Assembly (NCBI RefSeq): GCF_013408335.1
Contig: NZ_JACBZR010000001.1
Span: 3,387,501 to 3,451,500 of the forward strand
Reading direction: 5' to 3'
Length of the DNA: 64,000 nt
DNA from: Nocardioides panzhihuensis
GTDB taxonomy: Bacteria > Actinomycetota > Actinomycetes > Propionibacteriales > Nocardioidaceae
The position numbers were made by a program, and so were the translations under genes. Shown piece after piece: positions 17,311 through 25,911 of the stretch. Under the pieces are notes generated by a model, which worked only from the letters and a program-made list of their open reading frames with translations, did no database searches and was not told the DNA's origin. Every line of letters starts with the position of its first letter. Position 1 is the stretch's first letter.

Positions 17311-17736
17311 TCAGACCAGACGGTAGAAGGTGCTGTAGTGGTCGGGGGTGAAGTAGACATCACGCGTTGTGGTGTCCACCACGAGCCGGTAGGACTGGCG
17401 CTGCGCGCCACATTCGCGCGGGGTGACGTCGAACTCGAGGTAGGCATGGCCCGAGGGCAGCTCGCCCTCGTAGTTGCGGTAGGCGCCACCGGAGAAGTTG
17501 CACGTCCCGGTCGGCGGCCAGGTGTGCCAGCCCCGGTTGGACGGGTAGCCGAGCGAGGCCCAGACCCGGTTGGAGTCGAGGGCCTCGGCGCAGCCCTTGT
17601 GGGTGCAACTCTCGAACCAGTCGGCCTGGGCGGCGGGCGCCAGCGCGACGCTTCCGGCGAGCAGGCCGGTGGTGGCGACGAGGGCTGCGAGGAGCAGCTT
17701 GATCATCGTGAGCACGGAGCGGTTCTTCCCGGACAT
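17311..17736 (-). CDS. Secreted guanyl-specific ribonuclease (N1/T1 family)
   Basis: A 141-residue exported protein: basic start, hydrophobic core LLLAALVATTGLLAGSVAL and an AQA-D cleavage site near residue 38. The C-terminal half matches the RNase Sa/T1 fold. YEGELPSGHAYLEFDV carries the equivalent of the catalytic Glu, QSYRLVV the Arg, and YFTPDHYSTFYRL the His. The mature N-terminus has Cys residues (ESCTHKGC, GTCNF) and differs from RNase Sa. RNases of this family cut RNA 3' of guanine. No barstar-like inhibitor gene is adjacent, so export probably protects the host. Confidence 0.82.
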   Translation of the reverse strand: MSGKNRSVLTMIKLLLAALVATTGLLAGSVALAPAAQADWFESCTHKGCAEALDSNRVWASLGYPSNRGWHTWPPTGTCNFSGGAYRNYEGELPSGHAYLEFDVTPRECGAQRQSYRLVVDTTTRDVYFTPDHYSTFYRLV

Positions 17737-17856
17737 GAATCCTCCTGAGTGTGCGTTACGGACCCAGGTAATCCTGCTACATGGGTCGCCCGGGTGGGGA
17801 GCCCGAAGGTCACGAACCGGTGAACTCTGGGAGCTGAGCGCCCTCGGGAACGCGCC

Positions 17857-18702
17857 TCACTCCCAGCCACAGTGGAGGGGCAGGAAGTCGTAGAGGGCGG
17901 TCTTCTGCGCCTTGGTGAGCGGGAGGAAGTAGCTGGCGTCGTCCGGGACGTCGGGGCCGCCGACATGAATCCGGAAGAGGCTGCCGACCTTGTCGTCGGC
18001 CAGGGCGTGCGGGTCGCATCGGGCGGGCAGGACCCGCAGCTCCAGCGTGGTCGGCTCGCCGGTCATCGGAACCGGGGTCGATCGGGGCCAGGTGGGTGTT
18101 CCGGGGTCGAGCTGGAAGAGCACTGTGCCCTCCCAGCCGTCGAAGGTGACGTCCGGGAGGGCACCGGTGGGGGCGAAGGTGACCGGCAGGACGAAGACGC
18201 TCTGCTTGCCGGCGCCCTCGGTCCGGGGCTCGCCGACGGTGATCTCGGCGGCCTCGGTGAGGGTGCGCTCGGCGCAGTCGCGGTCGAGGAGGCGGTCGAC
18301 GTTGGCGTACCTGTCCTCGGCCTCGCCCGTGCTGGTGCGCCACTCCCCCGCGTCGTCGCCGGCCGAGCGCCAGGTGATGGTCAGCTCGGCGGCACCACCC
18401 TCGCCGCACTTTCCGCTGGGCATGTCGAAGTCGAAGTCCATCTCCGGGTCGACCGGTTCCGAGCCCGCCCAGCGGGCTCGGAACCGGTCGCTGCCCACCT
18501 CGAGGCGGGAGACCTCGATCGGGGTGCCGGTGTCGTTGATCAGACGTACGTACGCGTCACCGGTGTTGCGCTGCAGCCTGGTCTGGTCGACGTATGCCGT
18601 CAGCCCGTCGGGCCAGGCCGTCTCGCGCGGCTCGGTCGTGCCGCAGGCGGCCAGGGTCGACCCGATCAGGAGACCCGCGGCGAGCACGGAGTTTCGGCGC
18701 AC
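17857..18702 (-). CDS. Hypothetical lipoprotein
   Basis: A 281-residue predicted lipoprotein with a signal sequence ending in the lipobox LAAC near residue 20. The mature part is mostly beta-strand-like, with Cys residues (PSGKCGEG, DRDCAERT, PARCDPHA, LHCGWE) that could form disulfides. It suits a surface Ig-like or adhesion-type domain, but I do not recognise the family. It follows the GH28 gene at a 41-base distance with a hairpin in between, so co-transcription is uncertain. GTG start. Confidence 0.75.
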   Translation of the reverse strand: MRRNSVLAAGLLIGSTLAACGTTEPRETAWPDGLTAYVDQTRLQRNTGDAYVRLINDTGTPIEVSRLEVGSDRFRARWAGSEPVDPEMDFDFDMPSGKCGEGGAAELTITWRSAGDDAGEWRTSTGEAEDRYANVDRLLDRDCAERTLTEAAEITVGEPRTEGAGKQSVFVLPVTFAPTGALPDVTFDGWEGTVLFQLDPGTPTWPRSTPVPMTGEPTTLELRVLPARCDPHALADDKVGSLFRIHVGGPDVPDDASYFLPLTKAQKTALYDFLPLHCGWE

Positions 18703-18719
18703 GGCGGCAGGCTAGCGGA

Positions 18720-18747
18720 GTGACCGCGCCCTGCACTGCCCGGTCAC
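18720..18747 (-). terminator. Possible hairpin at the GH28 stop
   Basis: A 7-bp stem GTGACCG/CGGTCAC with a 14-base loop overlaps the GH28 stop codon. It may reduce read-through into the lipoprotein gene. No T-run follows. Confidence 0.4.
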
Positions 18748-20825
18748 GAGGTGGATACATGGAACACCTTCGTGGTGATGTCGAGGCCGTCGTGGACGTT
18801 GACCGAGACGTAGTGCCGGTCGACGTACCACGGCTGGTCGTCGTCGAGGGTGATCTCGCCGGAACGGAACGAGCCGTCCGGCTCGACGGCGACCGGCACC
18901 GGGTCCGTCCGACGGTCGACGTAGACCTTCACCTGGCCGTTCTCGGCGAAGCCCGGGTGTTCGGACAGGTCGATGCGGCCCGTCACGGTGAACGTGTCGC
19001 CCGGGAGCGCCGTCACGTGATCAGGCTTCTCGAAGTCGGCGACTGTAAGCGGCGTACGAGTGCCGTCGGGGGCCACCGCGACCGTCTCGCCGCTCAGCGG
19101 CAGCGGAGTGGTGTCGTAATTGGTCTTGCCACCGGTCGCCGGGTCGACATAGGTGACGTCTTCGACCACCAGGTCGTCGATGAGCTTGTTCGTCCGGAAT
19201 CCGGCGAGCAGCGTGCTGCTCGAGTGAAAGACCGAATCACGGTAGTAGACGTTCTCGACGGGTGAGCGCGTGGCGGCGCTGGGGAAGTTGAAGGTGGTCT
19301 TCCCGTGCGGCATCGCGGCGGTGGTGCGTACGTTGTCGATGAAGATGTTGCGGATCTTCGGATCGAACACGTCGGTGTTCGCGAACGGCACCGTCTCCCT
19401 GTAGTTGGCGTCGAACTCGACCAGGCCGACGATCGCTCGTTCCAGGACGGAGTCACGCACGTAGATGTTCTCCACGTAGCCGCCACGGTTGGAGTTGGTC
19501 TTGATCTTGAGGAGCAGCGACAGCCCGGGGCCACCGAAGCGGTTGTCGTGGATGAAGACGTCGCGTATGCCGCCCGACATCTCGCTGCCCATGGAGACCG
19601 CCGCCGAACCGCCGCCGTCGTTGCCGAAGTAGGAATCGCGGATGATGATCCCTTCGCTCGGCCGACGGTGCTCTCGCCCGTTCACGTTGCGACCGGCCTT
19701 GATGGCGGCCCCGTCGTCGCTGACGATGACGCGGTTGTCCTCCATGATCACGTTCTGGCTCGACTCGGGGTCGATACCGTCGTCGTTGTTCCACCCTCGG
19801 CTCTCGAAGTCCCGGGTCTTGTTGCTGTAGATGTCGAGACCTCGGATCAGCACGTTCTTCGAGCTGACCGGATGGACCACCCAGAACGGCGTGTTACGAA
19901 TCCGGACGTCCTCGATGAGGACGTTCTCGGACTCGTAGGGCTGGACGAACGACGGTCTGAAGGTGGAGGCGAGGGCCTCAGCGTCCTCGGGCGGCGCCAC
20001 CTGCTGGACCTTCCCGTCGCGCCACACCGGGATCGTCTCCGGGATATGGCCGTCATCGCTGAAGATCCGCTCCTCGAACGGCACGTCCTGGAAGTTCATC
20101 GCATTGAGGATTCCCTGCTGGCCGTAGTCGGCATCCAAGCTGCGGTCCTCGACGGACCGCTCTCCCCAGTAGCCCTTCTTCCAAGGACGCCAGTTCCACA
20201 TGTCCTCCTGCCCGTCGAGGAGCCCACCGCCGGAGACCGCGATGTTGCGCTGACGGAAGGCGTAGATCAGAGGAGAGAAGCTGTAGAGGTCCGTGCCCTC
20301 GTAGCTGGTGCGCACGACCGGATAGAACTCGTTGGTCTTGTTGCGCATGAACCGGACCACGGCGTCGGGCTCGATGCGGAGGTTCACGTTGCTGAGCAGG
20401 TTGATGGCACCGCTGTAGTAGGCGCCGTCGGCGTTGCGTGATCCGCCGGCGGGGACGACGACCGTGCCCCCGCCGGCCCGGTGACAGTCCTTGATGGCGG
20501 CGTTGATCGCGTCGCCGTAGAACCACACCCGGCGACTCTCGTGGACCAACGGCGAGTCGGTCTCGGCCGGGTCGCCGGCCGCGTTGCCCACCGCGTACAC
20601 CTCCTGCGCCTGACGCACATTCGCCGCATAGTCCGCAGCGGTGACCACGCAACGGCGCTCCGGGAACGTCGGCACATGGTCATAGACCGTGCGCTCGATC
20701 TCGTCGTAGCGCTGCTGGTCCCAGTAGATGCCGTCGGGATCCTTCGGACCGGCTGCCATCGCCGGCACGGCCATGACGCCGACCGCGAAGAGCGAGCTGG
20801 TGAGCGTCGCGAGCAATCGCTTCAT
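18744..20825 (-). CDS. Secreted GH28-type glycoside hydrolase (pectin-active)
   Basis: A 693-residue exported protein with signal peptide MKRLLATLTSSLFAVGVMAVPAMA. The long parallel beta-helix of the polygalacturonase family is seen as repeated NVLIEDVRIRNTPFW, NVIMEDNRVI and RDVFIHDNRF turns. The GH28 catalytic region is recognisable in NNDDGIDPESSQNV and SDDGAAIKAG (DD and D residues near 385-415). Other members cleave galacturonan or rhamnogalacturonan. Next to two rhamnosidases, rhamnogalacturonan is the likely target. A C-terminal beta-domain follows residue 590. ATG 20825 lies within bases of the GH78 stop (coupled); AAGGG precedes it by 9 bases. Confidence 0.88.
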   Translation of the reverse strand: MKRLLATLTSSLFAVGVMAVPAMAAGPKDPDGIYWDQQRYDEIERTVYDHVPTFPERRCVVTAADYAANVRQAQEVYAVGNAAGDPAETDSPLVHESRRVWFYGDAINAAIKDCHRAGGGTVVVPAGGSRNADGAYYSGAINLLSNVNLRIEPDAVVRFMRNKTNEFYPVVRTSYEGTDLYSFSPLIYAFRQRNIAVSGGGLLDGQEDMWNWRPWKKGYWGERSVEDRSLDADYGQQGILNAMNFQDVPFEERIFSDDGHIPETIPVWRDGKVQQVAPPEDAEALASTFRPSFVQPYESENVLIEDVRIRNTPFWVVHPVSSKNVLIRGLDIYSNKTRDFESRGWNNDDGIDPESSQNVIMEDNRVIVSDDGAAIKAGRNVNGREHRRPSEGIIIRDSYFGNDGGGSAAVSMGSEMSGGIRDVFIHDNRFGGPGLSLLLKIKTNSNRGGYVENIYVRDSVLERAIVGLVEFDANYRETVPFANTDVFDPKIRNIFIDNVRTTAAMPHGKTTFNFPSAATRSPVENVYYRDSVFHSSSTLLAGFRTNKLIDDLVVEDVTYVDPATGGKTNYDTTPLPLSGETVAVAPDGTRTPLTVADFEKPDHVTALPGDTFTVTGRIDLSEHPGFAENGQVKVYVDRRTDPVPVAVEPDGSFRSGEITLDDDQPWYVDRHYVSVNVHDGLDITTKVFHVSTS

Positions 20826-20827
20826 CG

Positions 20828-23596
20828 TCACTGGCCCTTCGTGAAGGTCCACGCGCCGGAGCCGATCCGGTACGAGGTGACGCCGTTCTCGGTGCCGAGG
20901 CTCTCCGGGGCGGCCCGGCCGGGGCCGGTGGCCAGGTAGGAGCCTTCGGGGAGGCGTACGACCGCGGTGACGTTGACCGGGACGGTGGCGCGGAGGGAGA
21001 CGCCGTCCTCGCCGCGGGTCCAGTCGGATGCGACCCGGCCCCGCTGCGTCGCGACCGAGCCCTTGGCGTGGGTCAGGCCGGTGGCCGGGACGCTGATCTC
21101 GACCTCGGCCGCTCCCGGGGCGGTGGTGCGGATCCCGAGGACCGACTCGGTGATGTCGAGGATCCCTCGCGAACCCCAGCCGTGGGAGGCACTGTTGGCC
21201 GAGCCGCTCAGCTCCCAGGCCTCGGGGGTGAAGGTGCCACCGCTCGCGAGCCAGCCGGCCCAGCCGTAGTCGTCCTCGTTGGTGAGGAGGTTCAGCACGC
21301 CCTCGCCTGCGTCTGCCTCGGCCAGGGCCTCGAGCAGCACGTGCGCGGTCATCGGGCCCTGCTTCATCCCCTGGGCAGCGAGCCGCCCGCCGAGCGCGGG
21401 GACGTCCTGCTCCGGCGCGACGCCGAAGGTGACGGCGTACGAGGTGGCGTGCTGTCCGGCGTGGGCCGACTGGGTGCCGTCGGCGAGGAGGCCGTCGACG
21501 TAGGTGCCATCGGTCTTGCGCAGCTTCTGGTTCATCCGCGCCGCGAGAGCGTCGGCGTCGGAGCGCAGCGCGGCGACCTCGGCGGCCGGCCGGCCCAGCT
21601 CCTCACCGGCCAGAGCGACCTTGCGCAGGACGTCGACGCCGAGCGCGTTGACCGTGGTCCTGGCGGCGGTGCTCATGTCGTAGCCGAAGCGGCCGTGGGC
21701 GGGCCAGTCGACGATGCCGTAGAGGTACTGGCCGGAGCCGCCGGAAAGGTTGGTGACCAAGCCCTCGGTCGGGCCGCTGGTGGCGATGTGGCGGCGGATG
21801 TAGCCGGCGGTGGCGGTGAGGTTGTCGTAGGTGTCCTCGAGGACGGCCTTGTCGCCGGTCTCGAGGTAGTAGCGCCAGATCCAGTCGGGGACGACCTCGG
21901 TGAAGTCGGGGATGTCGCGCTTGCCGTCGCCGTTGGGGTAGACCGCGTTGTAGCGGCCGGCGTCATTTCCGGTGGTCCAGTAGCGCTCCTGGCTGAGCAG
22001 GAACTCCCGGATCGCCTGACGGGACGCGACGCGCTCGCGCTGGGAGGACATCAGGCCGATCGAGATGTTGGCGGTGTCGTGCAGGAACTGGCCCTGCTCA
22101 CGGGTCGGGGTGTCGACGAAGGTCTCCTGGACCGAGTAGCGCAGCGAGCGGTCCATCAGGTCCCAGACGTCGTCCAGGGTGGCGTCGGAGCTCTCGAACG
22201 TCGCCGCGCCGTCCTTGTCGTAGGCGGAGTGGACGACGGTGGCGGTCACGTCCTCGGCGGTGATCTCCTCACCGGCACCCGGGATCTCGAGGTAGCGGAA
22301 GCCGAGGTGGCCGACGGCCAGATAGTCCTGCTCGCCCGCAGCCTGGGTGTAGGGGAAGGACATGTTGGTGCTCTGCGTCGAGAGGCCGGTGGTCGAGACC
22401 CGGCCGGTGTCGGCGAGCTCGTAGCCGGCCCGGATCATGACCTGCCGTCCGGCCGTGCCGTTCTCGAAGTGCACACCGGGTCGCGCCGGGATGATCGTGC
22501 CGAAGTCGGCGACGGGGGTGCCGTCGATGGCTCGGAGCATGCGCTCGGGGCGGACGACGGTCTCCTCGAGCCTGGTCTGCTGGCCTTCGAGGCGGGTGAA
22601 CGGCGCCACCGGGTGGGCACCGACCACCACCGCACCGGACCACTGGGAGTCGTCATAGCCTCGCTCGGTCCAGTCGCCGATCGCCTGGGCGGCCTGGCCG
22701 TCGAGGTGCTCGATCCACAGGCCCTCGCCGTTGCGGGTGCCGACCATGACGTACGGAGCGCGGCGGACCTTCCAGGAGCCGTCGGTGACGATCGTGGTCG
22801 TCTCGCCGTCGGCGTAGGTGAGGTCGAGCTTCAGGAGTACGCCGGGGATGCCCGCGGCGCGGCCCTGACCGCCGCTGAACCAGTGCAGCTTGACGCCGAG
22901 GGAGAGGGTCTCCCCCGGTGTGATCAGGTCGGTGACGTCCGCGGCCTGGTAGTAGCCCTCGCTCGGGTAGCCGAAGTTGCTCATCCGGTCGGCTTGCTCG
23001 CCGCCGAGATAGAGCTCGGCGGTGTGGCTGGCCGACAGGTAGCTGCGCGCGCTGACGATCTTGCCTGCCGGGACCTCGACCTCCGTGCGTGCCAGGGTCC
23101 ACTCGTCGCGCTCCTGGGCCGGGTTGCCCGCGGTGCCCGGTGGGCGCCGGATCCAGCTGGCGCCGCCCCAGTCGGTGTCGTCGAGACCGGTCTCGAAGGC
23201 GGCACCGGCCGACCATCGCGACGGTGCCTTGCGGCGGTCCCAGGTCTTGACCCGCCAGGTGTAGCGGCTGCCGGGCTCGAGGGTCTCGCCGGCGTAGTCG
23301 ACGTAGGCCTGCTGCGCCGAGGACACCTTCTCGGAGTCCCAGACGAGCTCACCGGCCGCGTCGCGTACCTCGAGCTTGTAGGCGGACTGCACCTCGTTGG
23401 CGTCGCTGTCCTGAGGCAGCCAGCCGAACCGTGGCGTCAGATCCGTGTTGAGCGGGTGGGTGAGGTCGTCGACGGTCAGGCCGGCGGGGGCTGCGGGTGC
23501 GGTGTTCGCGGTCGCCGCCCCGGTCGGGGTCACGGCCGCCGCGAGGCTGGTGACGACGAGGGCGCTGGTGACGACCGCGGCCAAGCGGAGCTTCAT
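20828..23596 (-). CDS. Secreted alpha-L-rhamnosidase, GH78
   Basis: A 922-residue exported enzyme that releases terminal L-rhamnose. The signal peptide is at residues 1-30 (MKLRLAAVVTSALVVTSLAA). An N-terminal beta-sandwich follows (LTVDDLTHPLNTD, PRFGWL, the usual GH78 opening). The (alpha/alpha)6 catalytic domain is from about residue 450, with SVQETFVDTPTREQGQFLHD corresponding to the acidic catalytic segment and WAHGRFGYD further on. The start is set by GGAGG 5 bases before ATG 23596. A LacI-type operator lies 19 bases upstream. It is translationally linked to the GH28 gene. Confidence 0.93.
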   Translation of the reverse strand: MKLRLAAVVTSALVVTSLAAAVTPTGAATANTAPAAPAGLTVDDLTHPLNTDLTPRFGWLPQDSDANEVQSAYKLEVRDAAGELVWDSEKVSSAQQAYVDYAGETLEPGSRYTWRVKTWDRRKAPSRWSAGAAFETGLDDTDWGGASWIRRPPGTAGNPAQERDEWTLARTEVEVPAGKIVSARSYLSASHTAELYLGGEQADRMSNFGYPSEGYYQAADVTDLITPGETLSLGVKLHWFSGGQGRAAGIPGVLLKLDLTYADGETTTIVTDGSWKVRRAPYVMVGTRNGEGLWIEHLDGQAAQAIGDWTERGYDDSQWSGAVVVGAHPVAPFTRLEGQQTRLEETVVRPERMLRAIDGTPVADFGTIIPARPGVHFENGTAGRQVMIRAGYELADTGRVSTTGLSTQSTNMSFPYTQAAGEQDYLAVGHLGFRYLEIPGAGEEITAEDVTATVVHSAYDKDGAATFESSDATLDDVWDLMDRSLRYSVQETFVDTPTREQGQFLHDTANISIGLMSSQRERVASRQAIREFLLSQERYWTTGNDAGRYNAVYPNGDGKRDIPDFTEVVPDWIWRYYLETGDKAVLEDTYDNLTATAGYIRRHIATSGPTEGLVTNLSGGSGQYLYGIVDWPAHGRFGYDMSTAARTTVNALGVDVLRKVALAGEELGRPAAEVAALRSDADALAARMNQKLRKTDGTYVDGLLADGTQSAHAGQHATSYAVTFGVAPEQDVPALGGRLAAQGMKQGPMTAHVLLEALAEADAGEGVLNLLTNEDDYGWAGWLASGGTFTPEAWELSGSANSASHGWGSRGILDITESVLGIRTTAPGAAEVEISVPATGLTHAKGSVATQRGRVASDWTRGEDGVSLRATVPVNVTAVVRLPEGSYLATGPGRAAPESLGTENGVTSYRIGSGAWTFTKGQ

Positions 23597-23614
23597 GGGG
23601 TCCTCCGGAGCGGA

Positions 23615-23627
23615 TTGATACGTTTCA
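23615..23627 (-). promoter_or_regulatory. LacI-type operator upstream of GH78
   Basis: TTGATACGTTTCA differs by one base from the perfect palindrome TGAAACGTTTCA and sits between the GH78 ribosome site and its promoter region. It belongs to the same operator family seen at rhaI, rhaM, lacI and the ABC importer, placing the rhamnosidase in the same regulon. Confidence 0.7.
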
Positions 23628-23703
23628 CTGCTTGTCTGAAGACTATGGCGCTCGTCACACAAGTGGAAGAGTCGGGCGGTGGCCGGATCCGGTCAAGCAC
23701 GCC

Positions 23704-23882
23704 GAGACGTCAGTTTCTGGCGCCGAAGCGTCAGTTCTTGCGTACGAAGAGTCGGTTCTCGAGCGCGAGAGTCGACTTCTGACGGCGGTGTGGGAATTCA
23801 GAAACCGACGTCTCGCGGTCAAGAACTGACTTCTCGGGGTCAGAAACTGACGTCTCGGGGTCAGGAAATGACGTCTCGGGGT
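23704..23882. repeat. Inverted array of 21-bp repeats (array A, 4 + 4 units)
   Basis: Four units read left to right from 23704 (pattern GARRCGTCAGTTYTTG plus a 4-5 base joint) and four units in the opposite orientation end at 23882 (pattern AGAAACTGACGTCTCGGGG). They are separated by about a dozen unrelated bases (GTGTGGGAATT region). The spacing is exactly 21 bp in the right arm and nearly so in the left arm. The two arms are reverse complements, so the array could fold into a large imperfect stem. The lutC stop codon lies within the last unit. The same units recur at 34939-35143. Confidence 0.9.
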
Positions 23883-24478
23883 GGGGTTATCAGGACGTGG
23901 AGGGTGCGGGGGCCGTGGACGCCCTCGACGCGGTCCAGCTCGATGTCGCTGGTCGCTGACGGGCCGCTGATCCAGGTCTGGGGGCGGGAGGGGTCGAGGA
24001 GGGCGATGGCGTCGGGTACGTCGGCGACCACCTGGTCCTCGCGGACGACGCAGATGTGGGTGTCGGGGACCAGCGAGATGGCCCGGCGGCCCTGGTCGGG
24101 GGTGTGGTCGAGGACGATCGTGCCGGTCTCGGCGATGCCGACCCGGGCCTCGGTGACGACCGCCGCGATCAGGTCCAGCCGCGCGGCGGTGAGGGTGCCG
24201 TCGTCGACGATCGCGTCGGGAATGCGGATCGACAGGCCGGGCGGGACGATCACCTGGCCGGTCGGGAGGGCGGCGGCGATCCGGTCCTCGAGATCCTCGG
24301 CCGAGCAGCGTTCGACGACGGCGCGGTAGTCCGCGACCCGCTCGGCGAAGAGGTCGACGAGCTCGGGGTTCGCGACGGGGTGGACCTCCCGCGGAGCGCT
24401 GGTCTCGACAGGATCGACCGTCGAACCGGCCAGCGCTTCGCGGACTCGGGCGAGGATCTCGCTGCGTGCGTCGGTCAT
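23861..24478 (-). CDS. lutC: L-lactate utilisation protein LutC (LUD domain)
   Basis: A 205-residue LUD-domain subunit of the LutABC L-lactate dehydrogenase complex, which oxidises L-lactate to pyruvate. The family's GIAETGTIVLDHTPDQGRR segment is present, as is VPDTHICVVREDQVV near residue 145. Its ATG overlaps the lutB stop (ATGA). The last residues (PPRDVIS) and the stop are encoded by the outer unit of repeat array A, so the tail has probably been reshaped by the repeat. Confidence 0.93.
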   Translation of the reverse strand: MTDARSEILARVREALAGSTVDPVETSAPREVHPVANPELVDLFAERVADYRAVVERCSAEDLEDRIAAALPTGQVIVPPGLSIRIPDAIVDDGTLTAARLDLIAAVVTEARVGIAETGTIVLDHTPDQGRRAISLVPDTHICVVREDQVVADVPDAIALLDPSRPQTWISGPSATSDIELDRVEGVHGPRTLHVLITPPRDVIS

Positions 24479-25911
24479 GCGTCGTCCTTCCGGCCACCAT
24501 CAGTTCGTTGCCACCAGTCCCGGAAGCTCTCCCCCGGCGCGTCGGGCAGGTCGCGGGCGCCGGTCCAGGCGGTGGGGCCGAAGCGGCGTGCGAAGCGCAT
24601 GCCGAGACCGGTGAGACGCTCGAGGGCGGAGAGGCGGCGCGAGCGCTTCAGGACGTACGCCGCCCCCTTCATCGCCATCGCCTCCGGCTTCGGCACGCCA
24701 CCCCGGTGGGCGTCGACGACCTGGGCACGCTGGTCGACCAGCACCGAGGGGATGTCGATGCGTACCGGGCAGACCTCGAAGCAGGCTCCGCACAGCGAGG
24801 AGGCATAGGGCAGCGAGTCGATCTGGTCGTCGTGCCCGACACCCTTCAGCAGCGGGTTGAGGATGGCGCCGATCGGACCCGGGTAGACCGAGCCGTACGC
24901 ATGGCCGCCGGTGCGCTCGTAGACCGGGCAGACGTTGAGGCATGCCGAGCAGCGGATGCAGCGCAGCGCCTGCCGTCCGACCTCGTCGGCGAGCGCACGG
25001 GTGCGGCCGTTGTCTAGGAGCACCACGTGCACCTCCTGGGGGCCGTCGCCCGGGGCGATCCCGCTCCACATCGAGGTGTAGGGGTTCATCCGCTCGCCGG
25101 TCGAGGACCTCGGCAGGAGCCGGAGCATGGGGTCTAGGTCCTCCCAGCGGGCGACGACCTTCTCGATGCCGACCACCGAGACCAATACGTCGGGCAGGGT
25201 CAGGCACATCCGGCCGTTGCCCTCCGACTCGACCACGACGAGGGTGCCGGTCTCGGCCACCGCGAAGTTGGCGCCGGAGACCCCGACCTTGGCGCGCAGG
25301 AACTTCTCGCGCAGGTGCTCCCGGGCGGCAGCCGCGAGGACGGCCGGCTCGTCGGTGAGGTCGTCGGGCGCAGGTCGGCCCGCGGCCCCCATCTTGGAGC
25401 GGAAGATGTCCCGGATCTCGGCTCGGTTGCGGTGGATCGCGGGCACGAGAATGTGCGATGGCAGGTCGTCGCCGAGCTGCACGATCAGCTCGGCCAGGTC
25501 GGTCTCCCAGGCCGCGATGCCCTCCTCGGCCAGCGCCTCGTTGAGGCCGATCTCCTGGGTCACCATCGACTTGACCTTCACGACCTCCGTCGCGGCGTGC
25601 GCCTTCGCGATGCCGGCGACGATCGCGTTGGCCTCGGCGGCATCGCGGGCCCAGTGGACGGTCGCGCCGTTCGCGGTGAGGGTCTCCTCGAGGCGTACGA
25701 GCTGGGTCTCGAGGTCGAGCAGGGCGCGCTCCTTGACCGCGGCGCCGGCCAAGCGCAGCTCCTCCCAGTCGGGGACCTCGGCGACGACCTTGGCCCGCTT
25801 GGCACGGATGGTGCTGGTCGCATGGGCGAGGTTGTGCCGAAGCTGGGAGTCGGCCAGCGCCTCGCGCGCGGCCTCGGGGAAGACCGGCATCCCGACGAAC
25901 GTCCCGGTCAT
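24475..25911 (-). CDS. lutB: L-lactate utilisation protein LutB (iron-sulfur)
   Basis: A 478-residue iron-sulfur subunit of LutABC. The LUD-type N-terminal part (VVVESEGNGRMCLTLPDV, GIEKVVARWEDL) is followed by two ferredoxin-like cysteine clusters, CIRCSACLNVCPVYERTGGH near residue 310 and LCGACFEVCPVRIDIP near 365. The C-terminal DUF3390-like tail ends in SFRDWWQRTD. ATG 25911 overlaps the lutA stop and the gene's own stop overlaps the lutC start, giving tight coupling of all three subunits. Confidence 0.95.
   Translation of the reverse strand: MTGTFVGMPVFPEAAREALADSQLRHNLAHATSTIRAKRAKVVAEVPDWEELRLAGAAVKERALLDLETQLVRLEETLTANGATVHWARDAAEANAIVAGIAKAHAATEVVKVKSMVTQEIGLNEALAEEGIAAWETDLAELIVQLGDDLPSHILVPAIHRNRAEIRDIFRSKMGAAGRPAPDDLTDEPAVLAAAAREHLREKFLRAKVGVSGANFAVAETGTLVVVESEGNGRMCLTLPDVLVSVVGIEKVVARWEDLDPMLRLLPRSSTGERMNPYTSMWSGIAPGDGPQEVHVVLLDNGRTRALADEVGRQALRCIRCSACLNVCPVYERTGGHAYGSVYPGPIGAILNPLLKGVGHDDQIDSLPYASSLCGACFEVCPVRIDIPSVLVDQRAQVVDAHRGGVPKPEAMAMKGAAYVLKRSRRLSALERLTGLGMRFARRFGPTAWTGARDLPDAPGESFRDWWQRTDGGRKDDA

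Noticed and set aside
21068..23782. 904-codon plus-strand frame opposite GH78
   Set aside because: It is the complement of a clear glycoside hydrolase gene, with no ribosome site and typical shadow composition.
23655..24500. Long minus-strand frame with heptad repeats such as TPRRQFL across array A and lutC
   Set aside because: The 21-bp period equals seven codons, so any frame stays open and shows a seven-residue repeat. The frame reads lutC out of phase and has no ribosome site or family.
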